Below are positions 37,414 to 50,049 of a stretch of DNA of 64,000 bases, one piece after another. The stretch's first letter is position 1, and each line of letters opens with the position of its first letter. The position numbers and the translations under genes are program-made. The stretch covers positions 310,626 through 374,625 of the forward strand of contig KN834798.1 of the NCBI GenBank assembly GCA_000827265.1, in the 5' to 3' direction. The DNA is from Collybiopsis luxurians FD-317 M1. Lineage: Eukaryota; Basidiomycota; Agaricomycetes; Agaricales; Omphalotaceae. The notes below the pieces were generated by a model. The model was given only the letters and a program-made list of their open reading frames with translations, was not told where the DNA came from and did not search any database.

Positions 37414-38021
37414 TGGTTAAATCTGAGGATTTCGTTTCCGAGGAGAGCCTTATATACGTATGGCCGTTCAAACTTCGGACCTCGATCGTTTGCAGCTCGG
37501 TGGGTTTAGCTGGAAGTTGGGATCCTGTTACAAACCTGTTTCTCAGCATAGAGTAGGATTACGAATAGTCTGATGTCAGCAACTGACGGTGAACTTCTAG
37601 GTTAGGGAAAATTGAACGCCGGGCTGGGGACCAAAATACTGATGCCTCGGTCCGATAGTCAGAGTACTGAGAAGATCATTGATGTCAGCTGAGATCCTTC
37701 TTTCGAGTGCTCCGTGGAGGTGATCCATTCTTTTTAGATTTTAAGCGTCAGGCAGCCAAGCAGGAAGCTTTGCTCATGGATTTCGCTCATGAACGCTTGT
37801 CCGGGCGACCGAAAGGCTGATTCAGAGAAACAAAGATAGACGGAACTAAGTTCGGTAAGGGAACATAGTGTGCCCGACAGGACATGAATCCAGTTACAGA
37901 GAAACCGAATAGAGTTGAACCGGTAATCAATGTCGGAAGAGGGTATCAATTAAGCGCCAATATCGCCCTAACATGTGATCGTAGCCTCTGACACGAACCC
38001 GGTCAAGCCCGGACTTTTTTC
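37414..38021. other. Divergent promoter region
   Basis: The spacer between the reductase (minus) and the CHY zinc-finger gene (plus), so it should hold both promoters. No other gene is supported. Confidence 0.5.
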
Positions 38022-38351
38022 ATGGAGACAAACACCATCGTCCACGGTCTCTCCGTATCCACGTCTTCCCAATGCGCGCATTGGCATTCAGACCGCGACA
38101 TCGTCGCCATTAAACACAAATGCTGCAACAAATTCTGGGCCTGCTATAATTGTCACGAAGCCGGAGCTGACCATACAAACCAAATCTGGCCCAAGATCGA
38201 GCAGAACGATACCAAGGCCGTCCTCTGCGGCAACTGCAGTCATGAACTGACCATCTCCGAGTATCTGGCAACTGGGAGCCAATGTACCAGTTGTAGCGCC
38301 CTGTTTAATCCTCGCTGCAGCAATCATTATCATTTGTACTTTGAAGTTTGA
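38022..38351 (+). CDS. HOT13: Small CHY-type zinc-finger protein, Hot13-like
   Basis: An intronless frame of 109 residues. ATG at 38022, stop at 38351. The CHY zinc-finger pattern is complete: QCAHWHSDRDIVAIKHKC, CC..FWACYNCHE..ADH, then VLCGNCSHELTISEYL, then QCTSC, NPRCSNHYHLYFE. Small proteins made only of this domain are the Hot13 family; yeast Hot13 lies in the mitochondrial intermembrane space and supports the Mia40/Erv1 import relay by removing zinc from Mia40. Length fits Hot13. No RING is attached, so it is not the Pirh2-type E3 ligase. Confidence 0.85.
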   Translation: METNTIVHGLSVSTSSQCAHWHSDRDIVAIKHKCCNKFWACYNCHEAGADHTNQIWPKIEQNDTKAVLCGNCSHELTISEYLATGSQCTSCSALFNPRCSNHYHLYFEV

Positions 38352-39063
38352 AGATTATTATGTAAATTAGAGAGTGGGTCAAGCTCTTCTGCAAGTCGTA
38401 CGATCAAAGGCTTACTTTGCATTCCACAGGATCAGAAACAAGCCGACGGAACATCTGCAGCTCGAGGGACCAAAAGGAGTGATTCTTTTCGACTCCCGTA
38501 CCGTTCTTTTGGAAGGACGACTCTTCCACGCTATTTTATTGCTATTAAGAAAGCATACATCCAAGAAGTAGGTTTTGCTAGAAAGGTTTAGCTAGACTCG
38601 TATATAGACGATCGCTACATAGAGTATGTTGCGTCGGTGCTCTCGGACGCTCATCCAACCACTGCAGAGCGGCTCCGGGTGGACTTAAGCAGCAGTGCCA
38701 CAAACAGTGTATAGTTGAAACAGTATGTAAATAACAAGGCAGATCGCAAACTCGACTAAGGCTACAAAATAAGGGGACCGGTTTGAAATCCAAGAAAGCA
38801 AGAACAAAACTACGTCGTGCACTACAAACGTAGAAATGCAAACAAAGCCAAGAAGAAAAAAACCTTGGCAAAAGGTTATCGAGTAAATTATTACCAAAAG
38901 GGGGGGGAAGAATCACAGCAAGAATCAAAGCAGCTACGATAGCAAAAAGGACAGCAAAGACAAACGTGCATAGCGTAGGAAAAGCAATTGTCCAAAGTAT
39001 GGATACAGGACAACGCACATCCGCTAGTTGTGGCGAAACCTGGCAAAACCTTTGAGGGTCTTC
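38352..39063. other. Left boundary of the triplicated segment
   Basis: A plus-strand frame at 38374-38571 is open but unrecognised. From about 38800 the sequence matches 44715-44935 and 51395-51600 (for example the ACTACGTCGTGCACTACAAA element), so the downstream flank of the C2H2 genes begins here. Confidence 0.5.
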
Positions 39064-42000
39064 TTAATGCCAATAGACATCGTCCGAAAGGATATCAGCA
39101 AGGCCTAAACGACGACCAGAAGGCCTGGAAGGCATGTAAGAACTCCCTTCATTAACAAACAGCAGAGGCAGGTTGACAGGAGGTACAGAAGCTGTGGACA
39201 GCTGCGTGGTAGCCGAGTATGCTGAAGTAGAAGTCAACTGTGTGGCGTCGGATTCGTATCCCGTATCCAGCGCCAGGGTGGATTGGGAAGGGGATGGTGC
39301 CTCGGACGGGGACGTTTCGACAGATGGCGACGAGGTCTGAGACTCGTAATCTGCAGGCGTTTCGATGACTATTTCCCCCGGTATTTGAGCCGGCGTGGCG
39401 TCAGGAGGGCTGTTACCGGGAGTACGAGGCTTCCTCGGTTTCGGGACGTATTCTGTGGATAAGGCAAAAAGAGTGAGAACCACATGAACGTGAAAGAGAA
39501 CAAGCTGATAAGAACTTACCATGTCGCCTTTTTCTGTGGCGAGTGAGTGAACCTGGATCGCCAGTAGCAAAATTGCAAGTCGGACACTGCTGGTCCTTGA
39601 CCTTCGTGCTTAAAAGGTTAAAGAAATAATTCGATCAGCACACTTTGGTCATGCGGCATGCAAACAACGACGACTTACTGTTTGCGGATGTGCGTGTCTA
39701 CGTTGACTTTTTGGAGGCTCTTGTACGAGCAGTCCGCGTAGGGGCAAGAGTACGATCTATATTGAGATTGAGATTCAATGGGTAAGGAAAGCCTTCAAGC
39801 GACGTCGACAAGAAATTGTGGCGTACATCGAGGCCTTCTCCTCTGCGCTCAGATGGGACTGCATGTGTCTCGGGATGTCGCCTTTACGAGCTACCCTTGT
39901 CCCGCATACTTCGCAAACGGTCGGGTCCCTCGAAGTTTCGGTATTCTAGACGCCACTGATGATGAGCAAGAGGTAACAAGCTAATCATTCACAAGGCAGA
40001 CGTACCGAAGCTAAAACTTTGGGCATGGTTGCGAAAGATTATTCGAAGACTGAAATTCGGCTGAGGATGTGGTAGTGAAAGAGAAGGATGTGATGTGGCT
40101 TGTCTATTGGAATGTTATACGCCTTCTTTTAACAGGATGGGAGTAGCGGTCGTGTTGATGTGGGTTTTTAATCCAAGCCGGCGTCAAGAAATTACCAACG
40201 ATGTTAACTTTTAATAATAAAAGCCACTCGCTTGTAAAAATCTCGCAGTCGAAGAACTAGAACACCATCTAGGGTAGAAAGAATCTGTTTAAGTATATTT
40301 GTCGGAAGGGCACAAAGGAAAAAGGAATTCAGTACTTGATTCCTCGGGAATGGCCTTGTTTCCAGATTGGGGATTGGGGGTGACATCCAAGCGATCGCTG
40401 ATTTATTGTGATAACGCCATCAAGGTGGTGGAAACGCGATTGTCCAACAGATGAATGTTTGAATCGTTGATGAGGGCTGCTGAAAAATTCAGCGTTGAGA
40501 GCCCCCACAGCAGACCTAGCGACGATTCTGTTCGCCACAGATTTTTTTGTAGGTCGCTCTGAAGCTGACATCCAGCGCTAAGAACGGGAGAGTCGTGACA
40601 ATCGCCATTGTCTGAGTTAGAAATCATCAATTGAACGATGTGAACATGGGAGACCTTGCTTTATTCTCTCGGCAATTTCCCGAAAGCAAAGAGCTCGATT
40701 TTTTCGTAGTATTTCTGAGCCTACACACGACCCGGGAAGTGCGTGCGAACGGGATATATCTTAACCAAGACCTCATGGACATCAACAGGAATTTCAGGCG
40801 AGTGGCGTATAGCCTCACTAGCAATTTGAATCTTACGCCCTTTAGGTCTTAAATGAGGTATTTATCTTCCGGCGTACGAGGGGAACCAATCGTGATCAAT
40901 ATGGACCACAGCGAGAAAAGCGCCGGTGGTGTGCCTATTTTCTGTCCTTGACGAAGACCAAGCTTTGAATACATCCAGATTGCTTGTTCGACGAGCGAAG
41001 GCCATCCTTACCTTCAACGCCAGCATCAACCTAGTCTTTTCCGTACGAGCCGCGTCACCCAGCGAGGCGGGAGCGTTGCCGGAAGTTTGAGAGTTCTGAA
41101 GGTCCTCAGGCTGCGTCGGGGAGGTCCGCTTCTAGTGGAATGCCTCTGTGCCATCGTGAAGGACAGGACCCCCAAACGGGAGGCTCGCTCGGAAAGCAGA
41201 AGTTCCCTGAGCATTGTTTCTCCCCGCTGCCTGCCCTCCCACCGGACAGTCGTTGGTCGTTGGCACTCTAGAAGCTCCGATGACTTCACTCGACGGCGAG
41301 TGAGGACCCGCTGTGCTCTAGACCATCACAATCGAGCAGCTATTAGAACCAATCGACATGATCTCCATACTCGAGGACGGAGCAGTCGTCTGCGCGCGGT
41401 GGGCCGCATCTTTGTGCATAGGCCAAGCTCCTTCCATCCACAAGACTATGATAGTCAAGCTGCTGGCATGATATTGAGCTATAGGGACAGCAGCCTTCAG
41501 AAGAGATCCCTTCGCCTTATATACAGACAGCGGAGACCCTCGGAAACCCGGACTCGGTATCAATAAGTATACCAATCCGACTTGCCACACGACAGGTCGA
41601 GTTGCCGGACAACCTGCACTTCGCTGAAACGGCAGTCTTCGAGTCGGAAATGAAGGTGGGGGAATACATCCAATCTATGGTCATAGTCATGTGTCTCCCA
41701 AGGAAGCCGACGTCGATCATCCGCCATCTCACTTCCACTCCTGGCAGCTATCATAAGCCGAGATGTATAGCACTAAAGCGGTAGAGTGCTTCGCCGATAT
41801 CCTCCGCTCGTCCATGGAGCAAGTACCGCATTCTAGGGCTTTCTCCGAGCCGCGGCAGGAGGAGATAAGCACCGTCCCGTTAAGACTTCGACTGTCGTAG
41901 CATAGCGGCGGTGTCACTGCCGATGTGAAGCTTGAAGGGGACAGGGAACTCCAGGAGACAGATGAAGACCGAACAATCCCTGCTTGAGAGTGGATACCGT

Positions 42001-43100
42001 CAAGTCGCTGTCACCTTCTGCTCGTACAGAGCAGCTCCAGATAGGGAATCAGGCCTCGAAGGAGTTTTCGGGTGCCAACGAGCGACGGGGCATAATCTGT
42101 GAAACGTGGAATGACGATTTCTGTTCAGCATCGAAAGGCGGAATTATAGTATGGAGCCAAAAGGAATATGCAATCGGAACACGGAGGGTTGGACAGAAAG
42201 CTACTTTCACTACCTTGCATTGGCCTCAATCTAGTCATTCCCGAAATAGATCGATTTTCTGCCATTCCTCTTGAGCGTAGAATACGACTAGGGAGCTTGA
42301 GGGGAAACAGGAAAGGACGTGGGATCGTCGTTTCAGCTCGGCACAGAATGTAGAGTGGCTCAGGAATCTACTGTTCCTTGGAGTTCCAACCACTGCAACG
42401 CACAGTACAATCTAGAAGACGAGTCGCGCACTTGAGTGTTTCCCCAGCACCCGAAGCCAAATACACATATTGCCGTCTCTATCAAACACCTATCTTCTTC
42501 GTCCGGCGGCAAGGAGCGCGTTCTTCTCAATTTCCACATTAGAAAGACCGTTTGAACTTCCACTCCCTTGTCATGGTCTTGATCAGCTACTTTGGAAATA
42601 TTTCTCCAGAGACTAGAAGGACCTGAATGCGAACAACTAACAAGATAGGCATGTTGAGAGCAGCTCCTAGACCGCGTCGATAGCATACAAGCACGCAGGG
42701 GCTGAAGAACGATCTTGATGCTATCACCCGGGCCTCCCTCGACCACGACTAGCTCTTCGGGCTTCAAAATGCCCAGTATTGACCTTGCACTTGCACTTCT
42801 GTGAGCTGCCTTTGCCTTCAGGAACTGTGCCCGGAGGGTCAGTATACGAATCAGTCATTTGAGTTCTCAAAATATACAACTAACACTGCGACGCGCTCCT
42901 CAGGAAGAGGGCAGAATAGTACACGATAATTTGGCGTTAGTTCCTGATGAAATGAAAGCCCCTTGCGAGATGCAGCCGAACATTTCCTGTGGCAGGGCGT
43001 GAGCTCGCTGCTGGAGGGGAAAGAGGCATGAGGCCTGAGGTTCCAGTACCACTGGAGCTTCAAAGAATGTCAAGTCGGCTTGTACGTCGTCGGGAATGGT
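38700..43100. repeat. Segmental duplication, copy 1
   Basis: It shares ordered landmarks with 44700-49900 and 51380-55300: the ACTACGTCGT element, the C2H2 gene, TTTTTTTGTAGG..(CTCTGA), an AACGGGA tract, CACGACGGAGG-like text, and the TCCCTCGACCACGACTAGCT block. Boundaries are approximate. Apart from the C2H2 gene, open frames on either strand are not conserved between copies. Confidence 0.75.
39064..40026 (-). CDS. Three-finger C2H2 zinc-finger protein, copy 1
   Basis: ATG at 40026 (MPKVLAS), then exon 2 with finger 1 CEVCGTRVARKGDIPRHMQSH, reported here by its residues C-x2-C and H-x3-H. Finger 2 (CPYADC..THIRKH, split at the last His by an intron) and finger 3 (CPTCNF..LTRHRKRRH) follow. 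The rest is a P/S/T-rich region starting YVPKPRKPRTPGN and an acidic end with GRRLGLADILSDDVYWH. Likely a nuclear DNA-binding protein; target unknown. Five exons with short introns, the donor after finger 3 being GTAAGT. It is the longest of three local paralogs and all metal ligands are intact. Confidence 0.75.
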
Positions 43101-43560
43101 CCTTTGCCTCGAAACTGATCAGTACCGCTCAGCGTATTTGCTCGATAGGCAGCAAAATCACTTCAGACCTCGCTGGTGCGCTCCAGCACTACCTCTAGCC
43201 CCTCCTACTCTCGCCTTGATTTCACGACTCCCGTATTTGCTCCCTCACCCTGATCTACGATGCCTGGAAGAGGTTATGACTTCGCCTTTGGATCACATTG
43301 CCGAGTTGGAAATTGGGACGCCGTCGTGCGATTCCAGAGCTGGGCGAGAGGGAGACGTAGAAATACAGTAAGTATGTAGACTGTCGGTAGCTGACTAGGG
43401 AATACAGGGAGTGTTGACGGTTGTCTACAAATACATATCCGTTCAAAGCTTAATTGTATTGACATTTGTGGGACAACTGTGAGCAAATCACTACTGTGAA
43501 TGACTCGTCGCTTCTTTTCTTTCACTTGGACTAGAAGAGTGGAACGCCGAACAGAACCTG
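40027..43560. other. Degenerate shared sequence of segmental copy 1
   Basis: About 3.5 kb with many open frames on both strands (41087-41566, 42360-42767, 43274-43645) but no domain and no frame conserved in the other two copies. I regard it as non-coding or a decayed gene. Confidence 0.5.
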
Positions 43561-43593
43561 GAAGGGGGTTTCGACCTTTAGGACCAAGAGGTG

Positions 43594-43675
43594 GGCTATC
43601 TAGTGCAATGGTAGCACATTTGGCTTCAATTGCTGAGCGTACCAAAAGGTTGTAAATTCGAGTCCTGCGGTGGTA
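43594..43675 (+). pseudogene. tRNA-like element with intron, anticodon position TCA
   Basis: A near-canonical tRNA outline: acceptor GGCTATC paired with GGTGGTA (6 of 7 with wobbles), T8 A9, a perfect D-stem GTGC/GCAC with loop AATGGTA, a perfect anticodon stem TTTGG/CCAAA, a 5-base variable loop, and a T-loop TTCGAGT. The T-stem has two mismatches, the main sign of decay. The anticodon loop is 18 bases, consistent with an 11-base intron after position 37; bases 34-36 then read TCA. Internal A- and B-box text (TAGTGCAATGG, ATTCGAGTCC) is recognisable. Confidence 0.5.
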
Positions 43676-44935
43676 ACTTAAGGTGATTCTCGCAAAGATC
43701 GTTCCTTGTTTTACTACTTGGAAAGGTTCAGATTGACATGCATATTAGACTATCGTTGTTGCGTCAACATCCTCGGTTGATGCCCTCACTTCCTTCCCAG
43801 AAAATCCGGAGCGTCCACCCGCGACTAAAAACCGCGCAAACCAACGGACGAGCTAGAATACACCCCGCACAGTCCGCCTTGAGAACCTATATGACTTCAT
43901 CTCGACTCCGATGCATCCCAAAGCCGCGGATTGGAGGGACGAATGGCAACGACGAAACTACGTAGCCCTGGCACCCATGCCCATTCCGCGTAGACAAACC
44001 ACTTTAACCGCTACGAGATCCCCCTTCTTCTCGCTTACCACTTCCTCAATTATACGTTGGTGCGCTCCTCACCGTGGAATGCATTGGTTTTGACTTCACC
44101 AGAGTGGAGAAACACCATGCCTGTCTCTCAAGCCTCGCATGCCTCTCAAGCCTCTCAAGCCTCTCATGCCCCTGAAGATCTCAAGCCTTGCGTGTCTTCT
44201 TGTCTCTCAAGCCTCTCAAGAGCTCAAGCCTCGCATGTCTCTCAAGAGCTCATGCCATACAGTGGTTACGTCTGCGAAAGGGGCTTAGTTTTTACTTAAT
44301 GTCTCTCTTGAATTGAGAGGTTGATGTCGATCCCCTCCTCCCTTATTTATCAAAGTCCTTTGACCGAGCGCATCCCATTCTATTTCCCTTGTCCTCCTCT
44401 TTGGACACAAGTCCCACCCGTAGCTATAACATACCCCACAGATACCCGTAACCCCTCGTAGAATCTCCCGCGAATGGAGCACTCCATCATTGTTGCGGCT
44501 CCCCAGTCCTACTAAGTACTTAGCCTTACTTCCTCGCGATAGTGAAGGGTCCAAAAGAGCTCTCGTATACAATCACTACTCGAGGAGAGTACGGTAGACT
44601 TGTGCAACAGTGTTTATTCGAAAAAGCATTTACTTAAATAATTATATAATAAAAGACTAAAGCTACAAGCTATCCATGGGCGAGGAGACCGGGTTTAACC
44701 CCAAAAAAGCACAACCAAAACTACGTCGTACACTACAAACGTAGTTTTGCGAGCAATGCCAAAATAGAGGTGCTCTGCATAGAAAAAATTACCGAGTTAA
44801 AGTAAGGACCAAAGCAACTACAAACCAAGAAGAGTTGCGAAAATAAACCAATATGTATAGCGTACAAGAGAGGCAGAAAGAAGGTAGCAAAAGAATGCAC
44901 TTCCGCTGGCTGTAGCAAAGTCGCAGAAGAATCTC
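43676..44935. other. Spacer between segmental copies 1 and 2
   Basis: It contains a minisatellite at 44118-44260 and no supported gene. Plus-strand frames at 43738-44093 are unrecognised. Confidence 0.5.
44118..44260 (+). repeat. Short minisatellite of TCTCAAGCC units
   Basis: Irregular copies of CTCTCAAGCCT and CTCGCATGC alternate about twelve times. One plus-strand frame reads it as SQASHA-like text, but there is no supporting gene context. Confidence 0.7.
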
Positions 44936-47900
44936 CTAATGCCAATAGACGTCGTCTGAAAGAATATCTGCAAGGCCCAGACGGCGACCAGAAGGCCTGG
45001 AAGGTACGTAGGAGTCCGATTCATCAACAAAAAGCAAAGGCTCGTATCCCGCATCCAGAGCGAGCGCGGATTGGGAAGGGGAAGAAGCTTCGGATGGGGG
45101 AGCTTCGACAAGTTGCGATGAGCCTTGAGACGCGTAGTCTGCAGGCGTTTCGATGATCATTTCCCCCAGAGTTTGAGCCGGCGTGGCTTCACGGGGTCCG
45201 TTTCCGGGAGTCCGAGGTTTTCTCTGTTTGGGGACGTACTCTGCCGATAAAGTAAGAAGAGTTAGCGCCAAATGGATGTTAAGAAAGAAAGCAGGTAACA
45301 CTTGCCATGTCGTCGTTTCCGGTGGCGAGTGAGCGAGCCTGGATCACCAGTCGCGAAATCGCAAGCCGGACACTGAAGGTCCTTGACTTTCGTGCTTGAA
45401 AGGTAAAAAGTTAATAACCCCATCAGCGCATTCTAGTCATGGGGCATGCAGTCAACTAAAGCTCACTGTTTGCGAATATGCGTGTCTACGTTGACCTTTT
45501 GTAGACTTTTGTAGGTGCAGTCTTCGTAGGGGCAAGAGTACGATCTATATCGACATCCAACAGGGTAAAGAAAACGACTCAAGCGGGGGAGCGAAAAAGC
45601 TGTGACATACATCGAAGCCTTTTCCTCCGCGCTCAGGTGAGACTGCATGTGTCTCGGAATGTCGCCTTTACGAGCTACCTTTGTGCCACATAGCTCGCAA
45701 ACAGTTGGATCCCTCAAACTCTCGGTTTTCTAGTCGCCATCATCAATGAGCAAGAAGTAGGAAGTCGTTCATTAAAGAAGCAGACGTACGGAAGCTTGAG
45801 TTTTAGGCATAGTGGCGAAAGATAACTCGAAGATAGGAATTTGGCTGAGAATGTGGAAGTAAGAGAGAAAGGTGTAATGTGGGTGACTAGAATGTTGTGT
45901 TCTTTTTGTCAGGATAGTAGTAGAGGTCAATCAGTGCGGGATTTCAATCTGTTTGGGCCGAGCGTCAAGAGATTACTAGCGTGTTACCTTGAGTGATGAT
46001 TAAAGCTGCTCACTTATAAAGATCCCGCAGTTGAAGAGTTAGAACATCATAGAGGGTAGAAAGAGATTGTTTAATTATGTTTGTCGGAGCCGCAAGGAGT
46101 GTATTGATGAAGGGAGACAAAGGAAGAGTCTGAAAGAGGCATTTCTTCGGAAATGACCTTGTTTCCAGATTCCAGATGAGGGGCGTTATTCGAGTGATCG
46201 CTGATTTTGTTATGATACCGCTGTCAAGGTGGAAACGCGGTCGTTGAACAGACGAATTGTGAGGTTTGCTGTGGTACAGCGCTGAAAGCCCTCACAAAAA
46301 AACCTAGTAACAGCTCCCGATCGCCAAAGATTTTTTTGTAGGATATTCTGAGAGTAACATTCAACGCTGAGAACGGGAACTTGTGGGGCATACTTGTCAT
46401 TGTCTGAGTAGGGCAACGAGGGGCAGCGTCAATTTCGATTGATGTAAGCATGGATTTGCCTACCTTTGTTCGCCGGCAAATTTCAGGAGACGAAAGGCTC
46501 AATTTTCCCTTTGAAAGTTGGTCATTGAACTTGCTATTTCACCCTTAGAATTCACGGCCTTTACGAGCTGAGGAATCCGTCTCCGTAGTATTTCTGAGCC
46601 TATGGACGACAGAGGTGCATGTGAATGGTATTTGGACTCGATATCGACAGGAATTTCAGGTGAGTGGCATATAGCTTCACTAGCGATTTGAATCTTACGC
46701 TCTTTCGGTCTCCTTCGCGCACAAGATGACAAGCAGTGTGCTCAAAATGGACGGCAGCTAGAGAAACCCCAGCAGAGTACTCAATTTTTGTCCTTCGGAA
46801 TGTCCCACAAAGGCTGAGCTTCCAAGATGCATCCACATAGCTTCATCAACGAGCCGAGGCTCAACGCCGGCCTTCGATATTGCAGCGTAGCCATTACTAT
46901 GCGAGTCGGGCCACAAAGCAAAGCGCAGGCGGTGCTAGGAAGTCGAAGTCTCTCAAGGTTCCGAGACATTTTTGCTACGTCGCGGAGGTACGCTTCTGGT
47001 GAAAGACTTTCGTACCATTGCGGAGGCCGTAACCCTCATACGCGAGGCTCGCTCGGACTGCGAAAGTCTCTCGGGCATTGCGTCTTCTGCTGTCTGGCTT
47101 CCTACTGGATCGTCGCTGTCAGTTTAAAGGCAGCTCCGCTATGGCTAGCAAGGTCCCTCAGTGCTCTGAACCGTCATAATCGAACAGACGTCAATCCCCA
47201 CTGCTATGATCCTCGTACTCGAGGGTGCGTTCTTTCGGGCGCCAGGACTTCGGGGATGATTCCCACGGTTTCTCTGGGCACCCTGCGTCGTCCAGACCGC
47301 AGTAGTCGAGCTGCTGGCACAGTATTGAGCTATAGGGACAACAGTCATGGGAGGGGGAGAGAGTCCGGAGTCATTCCCCTATATACGGTCAACAAAGCCT
47401 CCCGGAGACTTGGTCTCGGTATTGATAGTCTACCAATCCGATCTGCCAGACAATATTCGAGTGCCACTGAACGTCGCTAAAACAGCAGCCTTCAAGTCGA
47501 AATGAAGGTGGACGAACAACCGACGTATGTTCGCAGTCATATGTTTCTCCGAGCAAGCTGGAAGACTCGATGTTGATCATCCGCCATTTCAGTTCCGTCC
47601 CTAGCAGCTATCAAGAATCGAGGTGTATGGCACTAAAGCAAGAAAGTGCCTAGCCGTCGCCTTCCACTCGTCCATGGGGCAGCCCCCACGTTCCGGAGCC
47701 TTGCACGAGTTGCAGAGCTATTAAAAAACCCTTCCGATAAGATTTCGACCTTCGTAGCGCAGCAGCGGTGTAAGGCTTAAGGGGGCTAGAGGCTCGGAAA
47801 ACAGGTGGAGACCAATAGGCGATAATGAACAAGATATTCTGCGCTCAAAGAGCTCAAAGACTCGGAAAACGGAAGACGGTACAAGACGATATCGCCACGC

Positions 47901-49900
47901 CACTACCGCCTCAACCCATCTCCGAGCTCGAGAAGTCGGATCAGCCCCTCTTGACTTCAGGAAACAACCAGGAGAGCTTGAGGGGAGACAGGAAGGAACA
48001 GGAGATCATAATAGTGGCGCCACAATCCTGTTCCGAGAAGGCAGAAAGGATTAGGAATACCTTTTCCCCGGAATTTCAATTGCTGTAACACACGGTAAAA
48101 TTGCTGAGACGAACCGCACATTTGAGCCTACAACAAGATTGTTCAAGAGCTGACCGAGCTTCCGCTCTCCCTCCTCCTCCTGATCAGTTGCTTCCAGGAA
48201 GTCTCTGCATGCTGTGCGGACCGTTTTCTCACATCCTCATTATCATCATGGTCCAATCCCCAGCTCGTACCCGACTGCTCCGGCGTAGGAGGTAGCTCCG
48301 CTAACATCGTCTGAATCTACCAAGGCCCCCGTTCCTCCCTCAGACGCAGATTTTCAGCCTACAAAAGAACCCGGATTTGGTCAGTACGCCATGATCAATC
48401 GGAAAAGTAACTCACCTCGATAACTCTGAATCGTTGTTTCTGTAAACCTCTTCCTCTCGACGTCCAGCTCCTTCTGCAAGACCCCCAACCATTCGCATCC
48501 GGCGTCGAAAGCCAGATATCCAGACTTTGGCGACAGGATACAAGTACAATAGAAGCACGACAACCTGGGTGCTACCAATGCCCGAGCCTTCTCTCTCGAC
48601 CACAACTAGTTCTTCGAGTTTCAGGGTGCTTTAGGATAGACCTGGCAGGCATTGCACGCGTATTATAGTTTGCTCTCTGTTTCATAAGCTGTGCTCGGAA
48701 GGTAAGTAAATAGTTCAATTATTGGAGTTTTCAAGATGTAGAACTAACGTTATGACTTGCTCCAGGAAGAAGGAAAGCAAAGGACGTGGTAAGATGTCGC
48801 CAATCCTTGATGAACGCCGCTCGGACTGCAGCAGAACATTTCCGAAGCTGAGGAGGGAATACACTCCTCAGCGATTTGTGGTCCCACTGTATCGTATCGA
48901 GGCATTATACGACGTTCATTTTGCTTGAAGATAATAGGTAATCTTCGGGGTGCTTAGGTTTTCAATCCAATTCGGCCGCTGTTAAACGTATAGATCGCCG
49001 GCCAACATTTCAACGCGTAGCTTCGTCTGTTTGCCATCTGTATTTTCTGACAACTGTCAAAATGGAAGCTTCAGGAGCAGTTCAAACGCTACGTACCCAT
49101 TTTGGAAGATCTGAGCGGAATGAAGCTGAGTTTTGGAATGTGTTGATCGGTACTGAGAACTCGTTCCGGAGAACAAGTCCGAGAATGTATAGCTTGCAAA
49201 AGGTCACTATTCGAAGGAGGGGAAGGAATAGTGAAAGCCGAGGTTCCGGTACTACTGGAGCTTCTGATAACGGCTTGTAATGCAAGCCTACCGAGGTGGT
49301 AGCACGATAGTCTTGATGCTACCGCCCGGGCCTCCCTCGACAACGACTAGCCCTTCTGGCTTCTAGATGCATAGAGTCGACCTGCGAGGTGAAGCACCTG
49401 TACTGCGAAAATTTCCCACTGCTTCATGGACGTTCTTGATTAAAAACAAGACGCCGAGCGGGACGCAGGAAGGCATCCCCTAGGCTGTGGCGGGTGTGAG
49501 CTCGCTGCTCGAGGGGAGGAGAGAAATGGTAGGGGATGAGGACTGAGGTTCCGGTACTACTGGAGCTTCTGGTATTGTGTTGTCGGCTTGTATGTCGCTG
49601 TCAATGATCCTTTTAGAATTTCTGTATCCTCGACTCGAAACTGCTTAGCACCACTCAGCGTAAATGTTCGGTGGCAACAAAGCTAGCACTGTCGCGCTGC
49701 GGTAAAGTCCCTGGCATTCTCCTACTCTCGCCTTAATTTGAGAATCCCGTGTTCTCGTTCTCGAGACTCGCCCTCGCCCCGATTCTTCGACGCCCGGAAG
49801 AGTTCCTGATTGTGATCACAATTCCAAGTCAAATGTTGGGTCACGGTACAGTTTCAAAACTGAGTAAAAGGGAGACAGAAAAATATGTAGACTGGGGGTA
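44700..49900. repeat. Segmental duplication, copy 2
   Basis: Second copy of the block described at 38700-43100. The TCCCTCGACNACNACTAG block occurs twice inside it (near 48592 and 49333), so smaller duplications are nested in the larger one. Confidence 0.75.
44936..45810 (-). CDS. Three-finger C2H2 zinc-finger protein, copy 2
   Basis: Paralog of the gene at 39064-40026 with the same exon plan: MPKTQAS start at 45810, finger 1 CELCGTKVARKGDIPRHMQ, finger 2 CPYEDCTYK..THIRKH, finger 3 CPACDF..LTRHRKRRH, then a YVPKQRKPRTPGN region and the conserved end GRRLGLADILSDDVYWH. It lacks about 28 residues present in copies 1 and 3, between ALDAGYE and PLLFVDE; the loss is in frame. The donor after finger 3 reads GCAAGT, whereas copies 1 and 3 have GTAAG. 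All zinc ligands are intact, so it is probably functional if the GC donor is used. Confidence 0.7.
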
Positions 49901-50049
49901 ACTGACAGTGATTGAGAATACAGGAATTGTTTACAGTTGTCTACATCTCCGTCGCCGGCATACGTGCTTCAAAGTTCAAACTCTAATTCCATCCGCCACC
50001 TTGGCTTCTTTGCCGACTACTCTTCCGCCATCACTACCATCTACGGTCA
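45811..50049. other. Degenerate shared sequence of segmental copy 2
   Basis: No supported gene. The long plus-strand frame at 46827-47480 is not conserved in copies 1 and 3. Internal repeats of the TCCCTCGAC block are noted above. Confidence 0.5.

Noticed and set aside
38374..38571. Plus-strand frame downstream of the CHY zinc-finger gene
   Set aside because: No natural ATG context, no domain, and it is adjacent to the duplication boundary.
41087..41566. 159-codon Arg/Ser-rich plus-strand frame
   Set aside because: Same region of the duplication; composition looks like non-coding GC-rich sequence and the frame is not conserved.
46827..47480. 217-codon plus-strand open frame
   Set aside because: It lies in the triplicated segment but the frame is not kept in the other two copies, and it shows no domain.
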